NCBI GenBank assembly: GCA_964433555.1
Contig: CAYSRG010000003.1
Coordinates: 62,001-126,000 of the forward strand
DNA: 64,000 nt
Source: Stramentimicrobium sp964433555
GTDB taxonomy: Bacteria > Atribacterota > Phoenicimicrobiia > Phoenicimicrobiales > Stramentimicrobiaceae
Direction: 5' to 3'
The notes under the pieces are model-generated. The model worked only from the letters and a program-made list of their open reading frames with translations, was not told the origin of the DNA and did no database searches. The position numbers were made by a program, and so were the translations under genes. Shown here one piece after another: positions 1 through 8,783 of the stretch (the first letter of the stretch is position 1; each line of letters opens with the position of its first letter).

Positions 1-292
1 AGGAAATTATCTCATTCTGAGGATCAAGTTCCACTCCAAACCGCTTGAGATACCATTCAGCAACAGCATTCCTAAATTCCCTGGTACCTTCATAAGGTGG
101 ATAATGATGGGTTTTAGGATCACGAGAACTTTGTGCTAACTGATCAATAATGTGAGTAGGAGTGGGTTGATCCGGGTCACCAATTCCCAGATTAATTACA
201 TCAATACCTCTTTTTATGGCAGCTTCTCTTTTTTTATCTATTTCTGCAAAAAGATATGGCGGTACTTTCTCAATTCTTTTAGCAATCCTCAT
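1..292 (-). CDS. dapL: LL-diaminopimelate aminotransferase, N-terminal part (cut by window edge)
   Basis: About 97 codons are visible, reading from an ATG at 292 leftwards off the window. The N-terminus starts MRIAKRIEKVPPYLFAEID and contains the NLGIGDPDQPTP stretch typical of DapL-type class I/II aminotransferases. In the family, DapL converts tetrahydrodipicolinate directly to LL-diaminopimelate with glutamate and PLP, for lysine and peptidoglycan. It is the last visible gene of a lysA-dapF-dapL run on the same strand, which supports the assignment. The PLP lysine lies outside the window and cannot be checked. Confidence 0.88.
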   Translation of the reverse strand, partial: MRIAKRIEKVPPYLFAEIDKKREAAIKRGIDVINLGIGDPDQPTPTHIIDQLAQSSRDPKTHHYPPYEGTREFRNAVAEWYLKRFGVELDPQNEIIS

Positions 293-388
293 AATTAATT
301 TATCCTTTCTATTTACTGCAATTTATTACCTATTGAATAAATAGATAATGCTCTTTTTTGATTAATTTTACTTATAAATCTTAATTCC

Positions 389-1249
389 TTATATTGAAAC
401 TATACCAGAAAATGCGGCTTCAGCTGGTCCTGTCATATACACATGTTCATCATTGGTCCACTCAATTTTCAAATTTCCACCCTTTAAATAAACAACTGCC
501 CTATTTTTTATTCTTTTATTAAGTACCCCTGCTACTACAGCAGCACTAGCTCCTGTTCCACAAGCCATTGTTTCGCCAACCCCCCTTTCCCACACTCTAA
601 GCTTAATTTCATGATCATTTAAAGGTTGAACAAATTCTACATTTGTTTTTTCAGGAAAAAGATGGTGATTTTCCATAACAGGTCCAATTTCAGTTACCGG
701 AAAACTTTCCACATCTTCAGTGAAAATAATACAATGTGGATTTCCCATAGAAACACAGGTTACCCTAAAATATTGGCCATTTTCTAAAGAAATAGTTTCA
801 TTAATAACCTGCCGATCGGGATTTCCAATCATGGGAATATCTTTTTTCATTAAATGTGGTTTCCCCATATCGACTCTAATACCTTTCACTGATCCTGTTT
901 TTTGTTCATCAAAGATTAGTTCAGGAATAATTTCACCTGCTAAGGTTTCCACTGAAAATTTGTTTTTCCTGATTAGTGTATTTTCATAGGCAAATTTAGC
1001 AAAACAGCGAATCCCGTTTCCGCACATCTGAGCTTCACTTCCATCCGAATTAAATATTCTCATCCTCAAATCATATATCTCTGAGGGAAGTATTAGAATT
1101 AATCCATCAGCTCCTATGCCAAAATGACGATCACATAGTTTTTTTGCCACTTCATCAAAATTTAAATCTTCAGGAAGCGCTCTGGAATAAAAATCCATTA
1201 TAATAAAGTCATTTCCAATTCCATGCATTTTGATAAAACTAACTTCCAT
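389..1249 (-). CDS. dapF: Diaminopimelate epimerase
   Basis: The product (286 aa from the preferred start) interconverts LL- and meso-diaminopimelate, the step between DapL and LysA. The two catalytic cysteines are visible in the MCGNGIRC and ACGTGAS motifs, and the N-terminus KMHGIGNDF is characteristic of DapF. An ATG at 1255 lies directly against the GGAAGGAG ribosome site, so the ATG six bases further in (1249) has better spacing and was chosen. It lies 33 bp downstream of lysA and about 100 bp upstream of dapL, in a probable single operon under the lysine riboswitch. Confidence 0.95.
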   Translation of the reverse strand: MEVSFIKMHGIGNDFIIMDFYSRALPEDLNFDEVAKKLCDRHFGIGADGLILILPSEIYDLRMRIFNSDGSEAQMCGNGIRCFAKFAYENTLIRKNKFSVETLAGEIIPELIFDEQKTGSVKGIRVDMGKPHLMKKDIPMIGNPDRQVINETISLENGQYFRVTCVSMGNPHCIIFTEDVESFPVTEIGPVMENHHLFPEKTNVEFVQPLNDHEIKLRVWERGVGETMACGTGASAAVVAGVLNKRIKNRAVVYLKGGNLKIEWTNDEHVYMTGPAEAAFSGIVSI

Positions 1250-1282
1250 AGTCATCTCCTTCCTTCTACTTTTTACCTTATT

Positions 1283-2638
1283 TCATCTTTTATCATTTAT
1301 TATGTTCTGATTTAGCCATTGTGGTAAAACATGATTTTGATTCAGATACTGATATGTTTCACCTTTGACCATAAACCCATTTTCCCCATTATTAACGAGA
1401 ATAACTGGTGGTCGAGGGAAGCCATTATAATTGCTGGACATAGCGTAATGATATGCCCCTGTAGTAAAAAATACCACTAAATCACCACATTCTGCTTGGG
1501 GTAATCTAATATTCTGAATTAGAATATCACCTGACTCACAATATTTACCAGCAATCGTAACAGTTTCCACTGGTTTATTCTTAAATTTATTGACAATTAA
1601 AGCCTCATATTGGGCATCATAAAGGCTGGGGCGTGGATTATCGGCCATACCTCCATCAACTATTAAATATTTTCTCAATCCTTTTATCTCTTTAATTGCT
1701 CCAATACGATAAATGGTTATTCCTGCTTCAGCAATGATTGATCTTCCGGGCTCAATGAGAATCTTGGGAACAGCTAATTTATTTTGACTACAAATTTCTT
1801 TTACCTTATTTACTAATTGAGGAACATAGTCACTAATATTAAGCAGCGTATCTTTTTGGGTGTATATTACTCCCAATCCTCCACCCAGATTAAGTATATT
1901 TGTTTTTACCTTATAATTTTGCTCAATAGACTTAATTGTTTCAATCATTTCTTGAGTAGCTAAATGATAAAACTGAATATTAAAGAGTTGTGATCCTATA
2001 TGACAGTGAATTCCCTGGTAGATCAGATGATTTTTGGCTATAATGCCCGGAAAAAAATCCAGAAAATTACGAATATTTATTCCAAATTTTGAATCAATCT
2101 GACCGGTTTTAATTTTTTCATGGGTATGAGTATCAACTCCTGGAATAACCCTAATTATAATATTTACTTTCTTATTTAATCTTTTGGCAATCCGATCAAC
2201 TAACTCTAGTTCATATAGGTTATCAATTATAATTGTTCCCACATTCCTCTCAATAGCAAAATTTAATTCTTCTTCCGATTTGTTATTTCCATGAAAATAA
2301 ATCCTCTCAGCAGGGAATCCCCCTTCTAATGCCATATAGATTTCTCCACCTGAAGAAGCATCAAGGCTCAAACCTTCTTCATTAATAATATGTGCTAAAG
2401 CCTGAACTAAAAATGCTTTACCAGCATAAAGCACTTCATAATCAATGTTACATCTTTCAAAGGCTTTCATATATTCCCGACAATTTTCTCTAATAATGTT
2501 TTCTGAAAAAACATAACTGGGAGTTCCGTATTTTAACGCTAAATCCTCCAAACAGCATCCATCAAAAGTTAATTTACCCTCATCATTAATATTGATACCT
2601 TTTCTATTAATTATTTCTCTTTCCAACGTTAGAGTCAT
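1283..2638 (-). CDS. lysA: Diaminopimelate decarboxylase
   Basis: A 451-aa PLP enzyme of the alanine racemase-fold decarboxylases that converts meso-diaminopimelate to lysine. Visible signatures are the PLP lysine in YAGKAFL near residue 73, the phosphate-binding GGGLG segment near residue 250, EPGRS near 297 and CESGD near 365. The ATG at 2638 follows a good GGAGG site. It is first in the lysA-dapF-dapL run, and its untranslated leader carries a lysine riboswitch and terminator, so the pathway appears to be shut by its own end product. Confidence 0.95.
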   Translation of the reverse strand: MTLTLEREIINRKGININDEGKLTFDGCCLEDLALKYGTPSYVFSENIIRENCREYMKAFERCNIDYEVLYAGKAFLVQALAHIINEEGLSLDASSGGEIYMALEGGFPAERIYFHGNNKSEEELNFAIERNVGTIIIDNLYELELVDRIAKRLNKKVNIIIRVIPGVDTHTHEKIKTGQIDSKFGINIRNFLDFFPGIIAKNHLIYQGIHCHIGSQLFNIQFYHLATQEMIETIKSIEQNYKVKTNILNLGGGLGVIYTQKDTLLNISDYVPQLVNKVKEICSQNKLAVPKILIEPGRSIIAEAGITIYRIGAIKEIKGLRKYLIVDGGMADNPRPSLYDAQYEALIVNKFKNKPVETVTIAGKYCESGDILIQNIRLPQAECGDLVVFFTTGAYHYAMSSNYNGFPRPPVILVNNGENGFMVKGETYQYLNQNHVLPQWLNQNIINDKR

Positions 2639-2673
2639 TATTTCCTCCTGAAAAATTTATTATCTTATAAATC

Positions 2674-2714
2674 AAAAAAGAGCAATCTATAAGCGCCAGG
2701 CTCATCGATTGCCC
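2674..2714 (-). terminator. Intrinsic terminator of the lysine riboswitch
   Basis: On the minus strand GGGCAATC (2714-2707) pairs with GATTGCTC (2687-2680), followed by six T (2679-2674). The loop contains ATCGATGAG (2709-2701), which can instead pair with CTCATCGAG (2766-2758) next to the aptamer P1. This gives mutually exclusive terminator and antiterminator forms. Confidence 0.85.
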
Positions 2715-2763
2715 TAAATAAATAGCAAGCGTTCTTTTTACCTCCCTTTTATCTCTCCTCGAT

Positions 2764-2943
2764 GAGATAGCGCACCACCTAAGAACGGGAGTTTCCTTAG
2801 GTGACAGTGCTATGGTTATTAACCATAGTCCCAGCCTGGGGCTTAGAGCATCTACTCCAGACTTCGGCGAAGATCCCTTTCCTGATAGTTCATAACTGCT
2901 CAGGTTACCTATCAGTACTCTTGATCGTTCGCGCCTCTACCTC
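2764..2943 (-). promoter_or_regulatory. Lysine riboswitch (L box) aptamer
   Basis: Read on the minus strand, the segment carries the L-box signatures GAGGTAGAGGCGCG, the loop-E-like AAGAGTACTGA, CGCCGAAG, GCTGGGACTATGG, ACTGTCACC and the closing GCGCTATCTC. P1 is formed by GAGGTAG (2943-2937) and CTATCTC (2770-2764). In the known class, lysine binding stabilises P1 and lets the terminator form. It sits between a strong promoter and lysA, so it should repress lysA-dapF-dapL when lysine is abundant. Confidence 0.95.
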
Positions 2944-2990
2944 ACTTCAGATAAAAAGTGAGGCAACCCATTATTTAATTGTTATTAACC

Positions 2991-3018
2991 ATTTTAACAA
3001 TAAATTTTAAAATGTCAA
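2991..3018 (-). promoter_or_regulatory. Promoter of the lysA-dapF-dapL operon
   Basis: TTGACA (3018-3013) and TAAAAT (2996-2991) on the minus strand are separated by 16 bp. Predicted transcription start is about 20 nt upstream of the riboswitch hairpin. Confidence 0.7.
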
Positions 3019-3113
3019 ATATAATTATACTGTATTAATTTTTATGAAAAAATGATAATTAAAAAATAATTAATAGATTTAACAATATCTCTATCTATTT
3101 AAAAAATCTTCTT

Positions 3114-5099
3114 CTACTTTTTCTTAGATTTATATCTTTCCAGAATTAATCTGGCAATTTCCCCCGGCTCAAAACCGAGTAATGCTGCTACCTGTTCTCC
3201 AGGTCCGCTTTCTCCAAATCGCCTGATAAAGATACCGACAGAAAGACCCGGAATAACTTCATACCATCCCTGTCCGGTTGCTGCTTCAATTGCAACCTGA
3301 AAGGAATGCTTCCCATTCAGAATGCTCTCCCGATATTCCAAATCCTGCCTGGCAAATACCTCTCGATCCGGAACAGAAATTACCCGGCAGCAAATATACT
3401 CTCTTTCTAAAATATCTTTAACCTGAAGCGCAGTTTGTACTTCACTTCCACTAGCAGAAATTACCACCTCCGGATCTTTATCACCTTCATAGATAATATA
3501 ACCTCCCCGTGAAAATTCACTTATACCATGCATTTTTTTCAGTAGGGGAAGTTTTTGTCTGCTTAATATCAAAACAGAGGGGCCTTCTTTTTTTTCTAAA
3601 ATACTTTGCCAGGCGGCTTTTACTTCTTCACTATCAGCTGGACGAATAACCTGTAAACCTGGAATAAGCCTTAAAGATTCCAGATGTTCTATGGGTTGAT
3701 GGGTAGGACCATCTTCTCCTACATAAAATGAGTCATGAGTAAAGATAAAAATTACCGGTAATTTCATAATAGCTGCTAATCTAATTGCTGGTCTCATATA
3801 ATCTGAAAAAACTAAAAAGGTGGAACAATAAGGTCTTATTCCTTTATGAAGAGCTAATCCGTTACATATTGCTCCCATAGCGTGTTCTCTTACTCCAAAA
3901 CGAATATTGCGGGCATCATAATAATTCTTTTGCACCTCAGGGAATTTTTCCAGATAGGTCATAGTAGATGGGCATAAATCTGCTGATCCACCTGCAATAT
4001 AAGGAAGCTCTTCGGCAATTTTATTTAAAATTACTCCAGAAACACCTCTGGTGGCAATTTTCTCAGTCCAATCCATTTCACAAAATTTCATTTTTTCCGG
4101 AATTTCTAAATTAATTGCTCTATCTAGTTCTTTTCTTTTTTCTGGGAACTTTTCTGACCAGTGAGAAAGCTTTTCTGCCCACTGTTTACTTAAATACTTC
4201 AGTTCCGTTCTTCTACTTTGAAAGTATTCTTTAACTTTAGTGCTGATATAAATATTTTTATCAACAGGTAAGCCAAGATTCCTCTTTAATCCTGCTACTT
4301 CTTCCGGACCAAGAGGTGCTCCATGTGCTGAATGGCTATCCTGTTTGGTAGGCGCTCCATAACCGATGTGAGTTTGAACTATTATAAGAACAGGTTTCCC
4401 GTTTTTCTCTCTAGCTTTCATCAATGATGATCTTACTTCATCAATATCATGACCATTTATATTTTCAATTACCCGCCAGTTATAAGCACGGTAACGCTCA
4501 GCAACTGACTCAGTAAAAGTTAAATCAGTCCTACCAGCTAAAGATATCTGGTTTTGATCATAAATTACAATCAACTTCTCTAATCCCCAATGACCAGCCA
4601 GGGAAGCTGCCTCTGAGGTAATACCCTCCATCATACAGCCATCACTAACTAAAACATAGGTATAATGATTTATGATGTCATATCCTTCTTCATTAAATTT
4701 TTGAGCTAAAATCTTTTCAGCCAGAGCCATTCCTACCCCATTAGCTAATCCCTGTCCCAGCGGTCCTGAGGTAACTTCCACTCCAGGAGTAAGTCCATAT
4801 TCCGGATGCCCAGGGGTTATAGAACCTATTTGTCTAAAATTAGTTATGTCCTCTAAAGTAATGGCATAACCAGATAAATGTAGCAACACATATAGCAGAA
4901 TTGATCCGTGACCAGCAGATAGAATAAACCTATCCCGATCAAACCAATCTGGTTTTTCAGGATCATATTTCAGTATTTCACCAAACAGTACTGCACCGAT
5001 GTCAGCACACCCCAGTGGTAAACCAGGGTGTCCAGAATTTGCTTTTTCTATAGCATCTACAGATAAACCTCGTATTATTTTAGCAACTTCTGCTAACAT
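3114..5099 (-). CDS. tkt: Transketolase
   Basis: A full-length 661-aa transketolase that moves two-carbon ketol units in the pentose phosphate pathway using thiamine diphosphate. Visible are the N-terminal substrate histidine region (KANSGHPGLPLG), GPLGQGLANGVGMA, the ThDP/metal motif SDGCMMEG near residue 153 (commonly GDGCLMEG), the catalytic FGVREHAMG segment near 405 and THDSFYVGEDGPTHQP near 457. The ATG at 5099 follows GGAGG. Both neighbours are more than 280 bp away, so it appears to be transcribed alone. Confidence 0.95.
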   Translation of the reverse strand: MLAEVAKIIRGLSVDAIEKANSGHPGLPLGCADIGAVLFGEILKYDPEKPDWFDRDRFILSAGHGSILLYVLLHLSGYAITLEDITNFRQIGSITPGHPEYGLTPGVEVTSGPLGQGLANGVGMALAEKILAQKFNEEGYDIINHYTYVLVSDGCMMEGITSEAASLAGHWGLEKLIVIYDQNQISLAGRTDLTFTESVAERYRAYNWRVIENINGHDIDEVRSSLMKAREKNGKPVLIIVQTHIGYGAPTKQDSHSAHGAPLGPEEVAGLKRNLGLPVDKNIYISTKVKEYFQSRRTELKYLSKQWAEKLSHWSEKFPEKRKELDRAINLEIPEKMKFCEMDWTEKIATRGVSGVILNKIAEELPYIAGGSADLCPSTMTYLEKFPEVQKNYYDARNIRFGVREHAMGAICNGLALHKGIRPYCSTFLVFSDYMRPAIRLAAIMKLPVIFIFTHDSFYVGEDGPTHQPIEHLESLRLIPGLQVIRPADSEEVKAAWQSILEKKEGPSVLILSRQKLPLLKKMHGISEFSRGGYIIYEGDKDPEVVISASGSEVQTALQVKDILEREYICCRVISVPDREVFARQDLEYRESILNGKHSFQVAIEAATGQGWYEVIPGLSVGIFIRRFGESGPGEQVAALLGFEPGEIARLILERYKSKKK

Positions 5100-5242
5100 T
5101 TTTCCTCCTATCTATTTCCTTGGAAATATATCTTCTTTTTATTTTAAATTATTTCTTGCGACAATAGCACAATATAACTTCAATATTATAACACCTTTCT
5201 TTCCTTTCCCATAAACCTGATCCACTATGCACAGTACTACTA

Positions 5243-5276
5243 ATAATCTCATCCCGCAGGATATCTCCGAGATTAT
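5243..5276. other. Hairpin between transketolase and class II aldolase genes
   Basis: ATAATCTC (5243-5250) pairs with GAGATTAT (5269-5276), and the loop holds an inner ATCC/GGAT hairpin. There is no T-run on either side, so it is only a possible factor-dependent terminator or RNA-processing structure for the aldolase transcript. Confidence 0.35.
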
Positions 5277-5380
5277 GGTGTTATATTTTGATGTTTAGTA
5301 TAATACTATTGGTAACATTTTCTTCTTATAATTATAAATTTAAATTGTTATTAAATATGATTCCAAAACAAAAACTATCT

Positions 5381-5989
5381 TTACCACCCGCTGGAAATTT
5401 CTTTCGGGGTAAATTCTTCCGGATTCTTTCCCAAAGATTCGATTCCTATTATCACTTTACAGGAATTTTCTAATACACTATTATAGAAAAGCGCCTCCTC
5501 TAGAGTCTCTCCAATAGCACCATGTCCTTTTATCACCACAATCTTATTATCCTTTAAATACTTAGGAATTTCTTCTTCCATTTCCTGAGAGCCGCTACCA
5601 AATTCAAAACTTATCACCGGTATTTTTCTGATGGTATAAGAGCCTTCTACATCTATCGGAACAATCTCATTATATATCAGGGGAAGAATCACAGCATTAA
5701 TAAAATGAGTATGAACAATAGCTAATCCATTTGTTTCTCTGTAAATAGCTCTATGTACTCCTGTTTCACTGGAAGCAAGACTAATTCCACAGTCATTCTT
5801 TTCTAAGCCTACCTCTATAATATCATAATCTTTTAAAAAACCAAGCATAGAACCTCTTCTGGTAATTAGCATGTGATTACCAATGCGCATACTCATATTT
5901 CCACTATGAGTGTCTTGTAATCCTGCGACATAGGAAGCCCATCCAATTTTCTGAAAATATTGTATGATATTTTGCTCTACCCTTTTCAT
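5381..5989 (-). CDS. Class II aldolase/adducin family protein
   Basis: A 202-aa protein with the zinc aldolase layout: SGNMSMR near residue 29 (phosphate/substrate loop), SSETGVHR near 72 with the catalytic glutamate, the zinc ligands HTH near 93-95, and KGHGAIG near 154 with the third histidine. Family members such as L-fuculose-phosphate aldolase cleave sugar phosphates to dihydroxyacetone phosphate and an aldehyde. The start overlaps the stop of the upstream aldehyde oxidoreductase gene (ATGA). Cotranslation suggests that an aldehyde released here could be oxidised by that enzyme. The exact substrate is not readable. Confidence 0.8.
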   Translation of the reverse strand: MKRVEQNIIQYFQKIGWASYVAGLQDTHSGNMSMRIGNHMLITRRGSMLGFLKDYDIIEVGLEKNDCGISLASSETGVHRAIYRETNGLAIVHTHFINAVILPLIYNEIVPIDVEGSYTIRKIPVISFEFGSGSQEMEEEIPKYLKDNKIVVIKGHGAIGETLEEALFYNSVLENSCKVIIGIESLGKNPEEFTPKEISSGW

Positions 5990-7719
5990 AGGATATCCTC
6001 CAATTCTAATTCACGTAATTTTTCTTTGGTAGGGATACCATCGCTATCCCAATCCCTGAATTCATAATACTCATTTAACATGGCATCTAATTCTATCTTT
6101 TCTTCTCCTAATTCTTCTTGTATTAATTTAGGAGGTAGGGAATCATCCTTTCTGGTGAATCCCAGCTTTAGATTAATCATTCTTTCCAGATTGTGGATTC
6201 GTTCTCCTATCTGGCTTAATGTTTTTGCAGAATAATTTTTGCCGGTTACTGCTGATAATATTCTAGACCAATTTTCTAAGGAAACACCCATACTGGCAAA
6301 GCGACATACAATCAAGCTATCCTCCGCGGCTGAATCGTTCTGTCTTTTAGCAACCAAGGTCCCCTTACCAATCTGCATTCTAGGATTAATCCTGCGGGGT
6401 AGTCCAAATATCTCTGAACCAGCAGGATATCCTCCATGTAAATGACAGGCACCGCGATTAGAGGTAACATAACCTATTGCCATACCTTTAATAATGCGTG
6501 GATCATAGGCAGCTAATTCCATTCCTTTGACATTAATAGCAAAATACTCTGCTTCTTTTCCCATTTTTCCCGCTAAATTGCGAGTACCTATTTTTAATTC
6601 TCGTCCTACTCCTTTATTCTTAACTATCTTTTTAATCAGATCCACGATTTTTTCTTTTTCTCCAAATCTTATTCCAAAATTCCTTATCCCTTTTTCTGTT
6701 GCTTCCATGGCAAAAGCAATTACTCCACCCAGAGAAATAGTATCCAGACCGTACTCATTACATAATCTATTTGCTTTCTGGATAAGAGGTAAATCGCTTA
6801 TGCCTAAATTCGGTCCTAAAGCCCAAATAGTTTCAAATTCTGGTCCCTCAGTAATCTTCCCCTCACAATCACGGCTTATTCTACCGTAAAAAATAGGGCA
6901 TCCCCAGCAGGAAATTGGCCTTGCTAATATTTCTCCCTGCAAAGCATTGCTACCTACACGATCAATTGCTAGAAATTGATTGGTAGAAAAGTTTTTAATG
7001 GGCAAGGCTTTAGAGGTAATCGGATTCTGATTAATAGATTTATGCGCTTCATATATTACGCTTTTCAGCTTATCTTTCTCTTTAATTAGAGATTTCTTCT
7101 TACCAGTTACTACCAGGGCTTTTATATTTTTATAACCCCATACCGCTCCCAGTCCACCTCTGCCAAAACCTCTTGTACCATCGGTAATTACACTGGCAAA
7201 TAAAACTCCAGTCTCACCAGCTGGTCCAATGGAAATAATACTGGAGGATTTAGAATATTTTTTCTTTAGAATTTGTGTTGTTGCTACTGTATTCTTACCC
7301 CAGAGATTAGCAGCATCTTCAATCCTTATCTTTTTATCACTAATATAAATTAAAACAGGCTGTTCCGATTTACCCAAAATAACAACGGCATCATATCCGG
7401 TAAACTTTAATAAAGCTCCAAAGATGCCACCGGAGTTAGAGGTAAGAATTGTTCCAGTCAAAGGAGATCGGGAAGTCATTACTGCTCTGCCAGCAGTAGG
7501 AGCCGAGGTACCAGTCAAAGGACCCGTAACAATGATAACGGGATTTTTATCTGATAGAGGATTAATGTCTAATGCTTGAGTATACTGAGTATATAGATAT
7601 ACTCCTAAGCCACGACCACCCAGAAATTTATTATAAATATCTTCTGATAGCTCTAATACTTTCGATATTTTTTTGTTTATATCAATCTCTACTATCCTTC
7701 CCCAGTTACCATAGTACAT
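5986..7719 (-). CDS. Aldehyde:ferredoxin oxidoreductase (tungsten/molybdopterin family) with a substituted cluster cysteine
   Basis: A 577-aa AOR-family enzyme. Family members oxidise aldehydes to acids with ferredoxin, using a bis-pterin tungsten site and one [4Fe-4S] cluster. Pterin-binding segments are visible (AGRAVMTSRSPLTG, RGFGRGGLGAVWG, DPRIIKGMAIGYVTSNRGA). The cluster motif, normally CxxCxxxC, reads C271-W-G-C274-P-I-F-Y278. The third cysteine is Tyr (TAC at 6888-6886, one base from TGC), while the distal cysteine is present as C472. Strong GGAGG before the ATG at 7719. It is cotranslated with the class II aldolase that follows. The changed ligand may mean an altered cluster, a divergent paralogue or a decaying gene. 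Confidence 0.88.
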   Translation of the reverse strand: MYYGNWGRIVEIDINKKISKVLELSEDIYNKFLGGRGLGVYLYTQYTQALDINPLSDKNPVIIVTGPLTGTSAPTAGRAVMTSRSPLTGTILTSNSGGIFGALLKFTGYDAVVILGKSEQPVLIYISDKKIRIEDAANLWGKNTVATTQILKKKYSKSSSIISIGPAGETGVLFASVITDGTRGFGRGGLGAVWGYKNIKALVVTGKKKSLIKEKDKLKSVIYEAHKSINQNPITSKALPIKNFSTNQFLAIDRVGSNALQGEILARPISCWGCPIFYGRISRDCEGKITEGPEFETIWALGPNLGISDLPLIQKANRLCNEYGLDTISLGGVIAFAMEATEKGIRNFGIRFGEKEKIVDLIKKIVKNKGVGRELKIGTRNLAGKMGKEAEYFAINVKGMELAAYDPRIIKGMAIGYVTSNRGACHLHGGYPAGSEIFGLPRRINPRMQIGKGTLVAKRQNDSAAEDSLIVCRFASMGVSLENWSRILSAVTGKNYSAKTLSQIGERIHNLERMINLKLGFTRKDDSLPPKLIQEELGEEKIELDAMLNEYYEFRDWDSDGIPTKEKLRELELEDIL

Positions 7720-7860
7720 ATTATCCTCCAGAAATATTTTCTGAATTACTATCTTAATAAATCTTAAAAAATCATTTAGATTCTTATTTAGTAGCGCTCA
7801 TCTCTCTCATAGCGGATTTATTTAAAAAGCATCCATAGAAGCAAGGTTTTTAGATTCAGG

Positions 7861-7915
7861 AAAAAAATAATAAAATAGAAAATCTTACTCTTTCAATTTA
7901 AGTAAAATCTATTTT
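7861..7915 (-). terminator. Probable terminator overlapping the pyrR stop codon
   Basis: AAAATAGA and TCTATTTT arms, with an inner AGTAA/TTACT pairing, form a hairpin that includes the last pyrR codons. On the minus strand it is followed by ATTATTTTTTT. It would separate pyrR from the oxidoreductase gene. Confidence 0.5.
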
Positions 7916-8448
7916 GCAATTTCTACTTGATTAAGCTCATCTACTTCTCCTAATCTAACTTTAACAAATTCACGGCGAGAGGTAGGAACATTCTTTCCTA
8001 CATAATCGGCTCTGATTGGAAATTCTCGATGTCCTCTATCAATTAAGACAGCTAATTGTATACTCCTGGGTCTTCCCAGATCGACAATAGCATCCATAGC
8101 TGCCCTGATAGTTCTACCGGTATATAGAACATCATCAACCAGTAAAATTTTTTTCTCTAATACCTGAAAGGGTATTTCGGTCTTTACTACAATAGCCTGG
8201 GGTTGTTTTTCTTTTAAATCATCGCGGTAGAGAGTGATATCCAGCACCCCTACTGGAATATTTATCTTCTCAATATTATATATATAATTGGCAATTCTCT
8301 TTGCCAGGTACTCTCCCCTAGTTTTAATACCAATAATACCCAGGTCTTCTACACCTTTGTTCTTCTCAATAATCTCATGCGCAATTCTGAGCAATGTTCT
8401 ATCAATATCCTTTTTAGTCATAATAATAGCAGCATTAGTATATTCCAA
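7909..8448 (-). CDS. pyrR: Bifunctional pyr operon RNA-binding regulator / uracil phosphoribosyltransferase
   Basis: A 179-aa protein closely matching PyrR layout: RTLLRIAHEIIEKNKG near residue 17, LDITLYRDDL near 70, the PRPP-binding motif VDDVLYTGRTIRAAMDA near 103, and DRGHREFPIRADYVGKN. PyrR binds pyr mRNA leaders with UMP and also makes UMP from uracil and PRPP. A TTG at 8448 preceded by AGGA gives the N-terminal length normal for PyrR; the next ATG (8421) lacks a ribosome site. No other pyr gene and no recognisable PyrR-binding loop occurs in the window, so its targets are elsewhere. Confidence 0.93.
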   Translation of the reverse strand: MEYTNAAIIMTKKDIDRTLLRIAHEIIEKNKGVEDLGIIGIKTRGEYLAKRIANYIYNIEKINIPVGVLDITLYRDDLKEKQPQAIVVKTEIPFQVLEKKILLVDDVLYTGRTIRAAMDAIVDLGRPRSIQLAVLIDRGHREFPIRADYVGKNVPTSRREFVKVRLGEVDELNQVEIAK

Positions 8449-8480
8449 GACAATCCTATTCCTTTCAGATTTACCTGAAA

Positions 8481-8514
8481 TTCAAGGGGAATTCTTCCTC
8501 TTGAGAACCCTTGA
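8481..8514 (-). repeat. Dispersed hairpin repeat, copy A
   Basis: Minus-strand copy of an intergenic element whose core is GGAAGAATTCC. CAAGGGGAA (8483-8491) pairs with TTCCTCTTG (8495-8503). It shares TTCTCAAG.GGAAG with copies at 52168 and 55683. It lies just upstream of pyrR. Confidence 0.6.
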
Positions 8515-8549
8515 AATTAAGATCAAGTTTAATATTTATTAATCACTTT

Positions 8550-8783
8550 AATCTATCTTATTTATCAAATAAGATAGATTATCTCTCTCAATTTTTTGCA
8601 TAACTTCAATTTTCTATCAAAAATTACCTGATAATACTGTTAAAATATATTGCCTTTTAAAAAATATTCTTTTAGAACATCCAAATTTTTAAAATTTTGA
8701 TGTTCCAAAATATAGCTGATAGCTGAAAGGATTTACTTTAGTATCGGTATCGGGAATTTTATTAAAATTCTAATACTAAAGTA
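8550..8783. repeat. Three long hairpins in the 450-bp gap upstream of pyrR
   Basis: The gene-free stretch 8449-8902 contains three separate inverted repeats besides repeat copy A. A 14-bp perfect stem lies at 8550-8563/8567-8580. A roughly 15-bp stem with one mismatch lies at 8675-8705. An 11-bp perfect stem lies at 8734-8744/8773-8783, with a further GAATTTT/AAAATTC pairing inside. All are AT-rich and none has a clear T-run. They may include the end of the argF-aminotransferase transcript. No gene was seen here. Confidence 0.6.

Noticed and set aside
2801..3010. Open plus-strand frame of 69 codons
   Set aside because: It runs antisense across the lysine riboswitch and promoter; the RNA structure explains the sequence fully.
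7720..7908. Molybdenum/tungsten cofactor riboswitch before the aldehyde oxidoreductase, or a PyrR-binding attenuator
   Set aside because: No conserved block of either RNA could be found on the minus strand.
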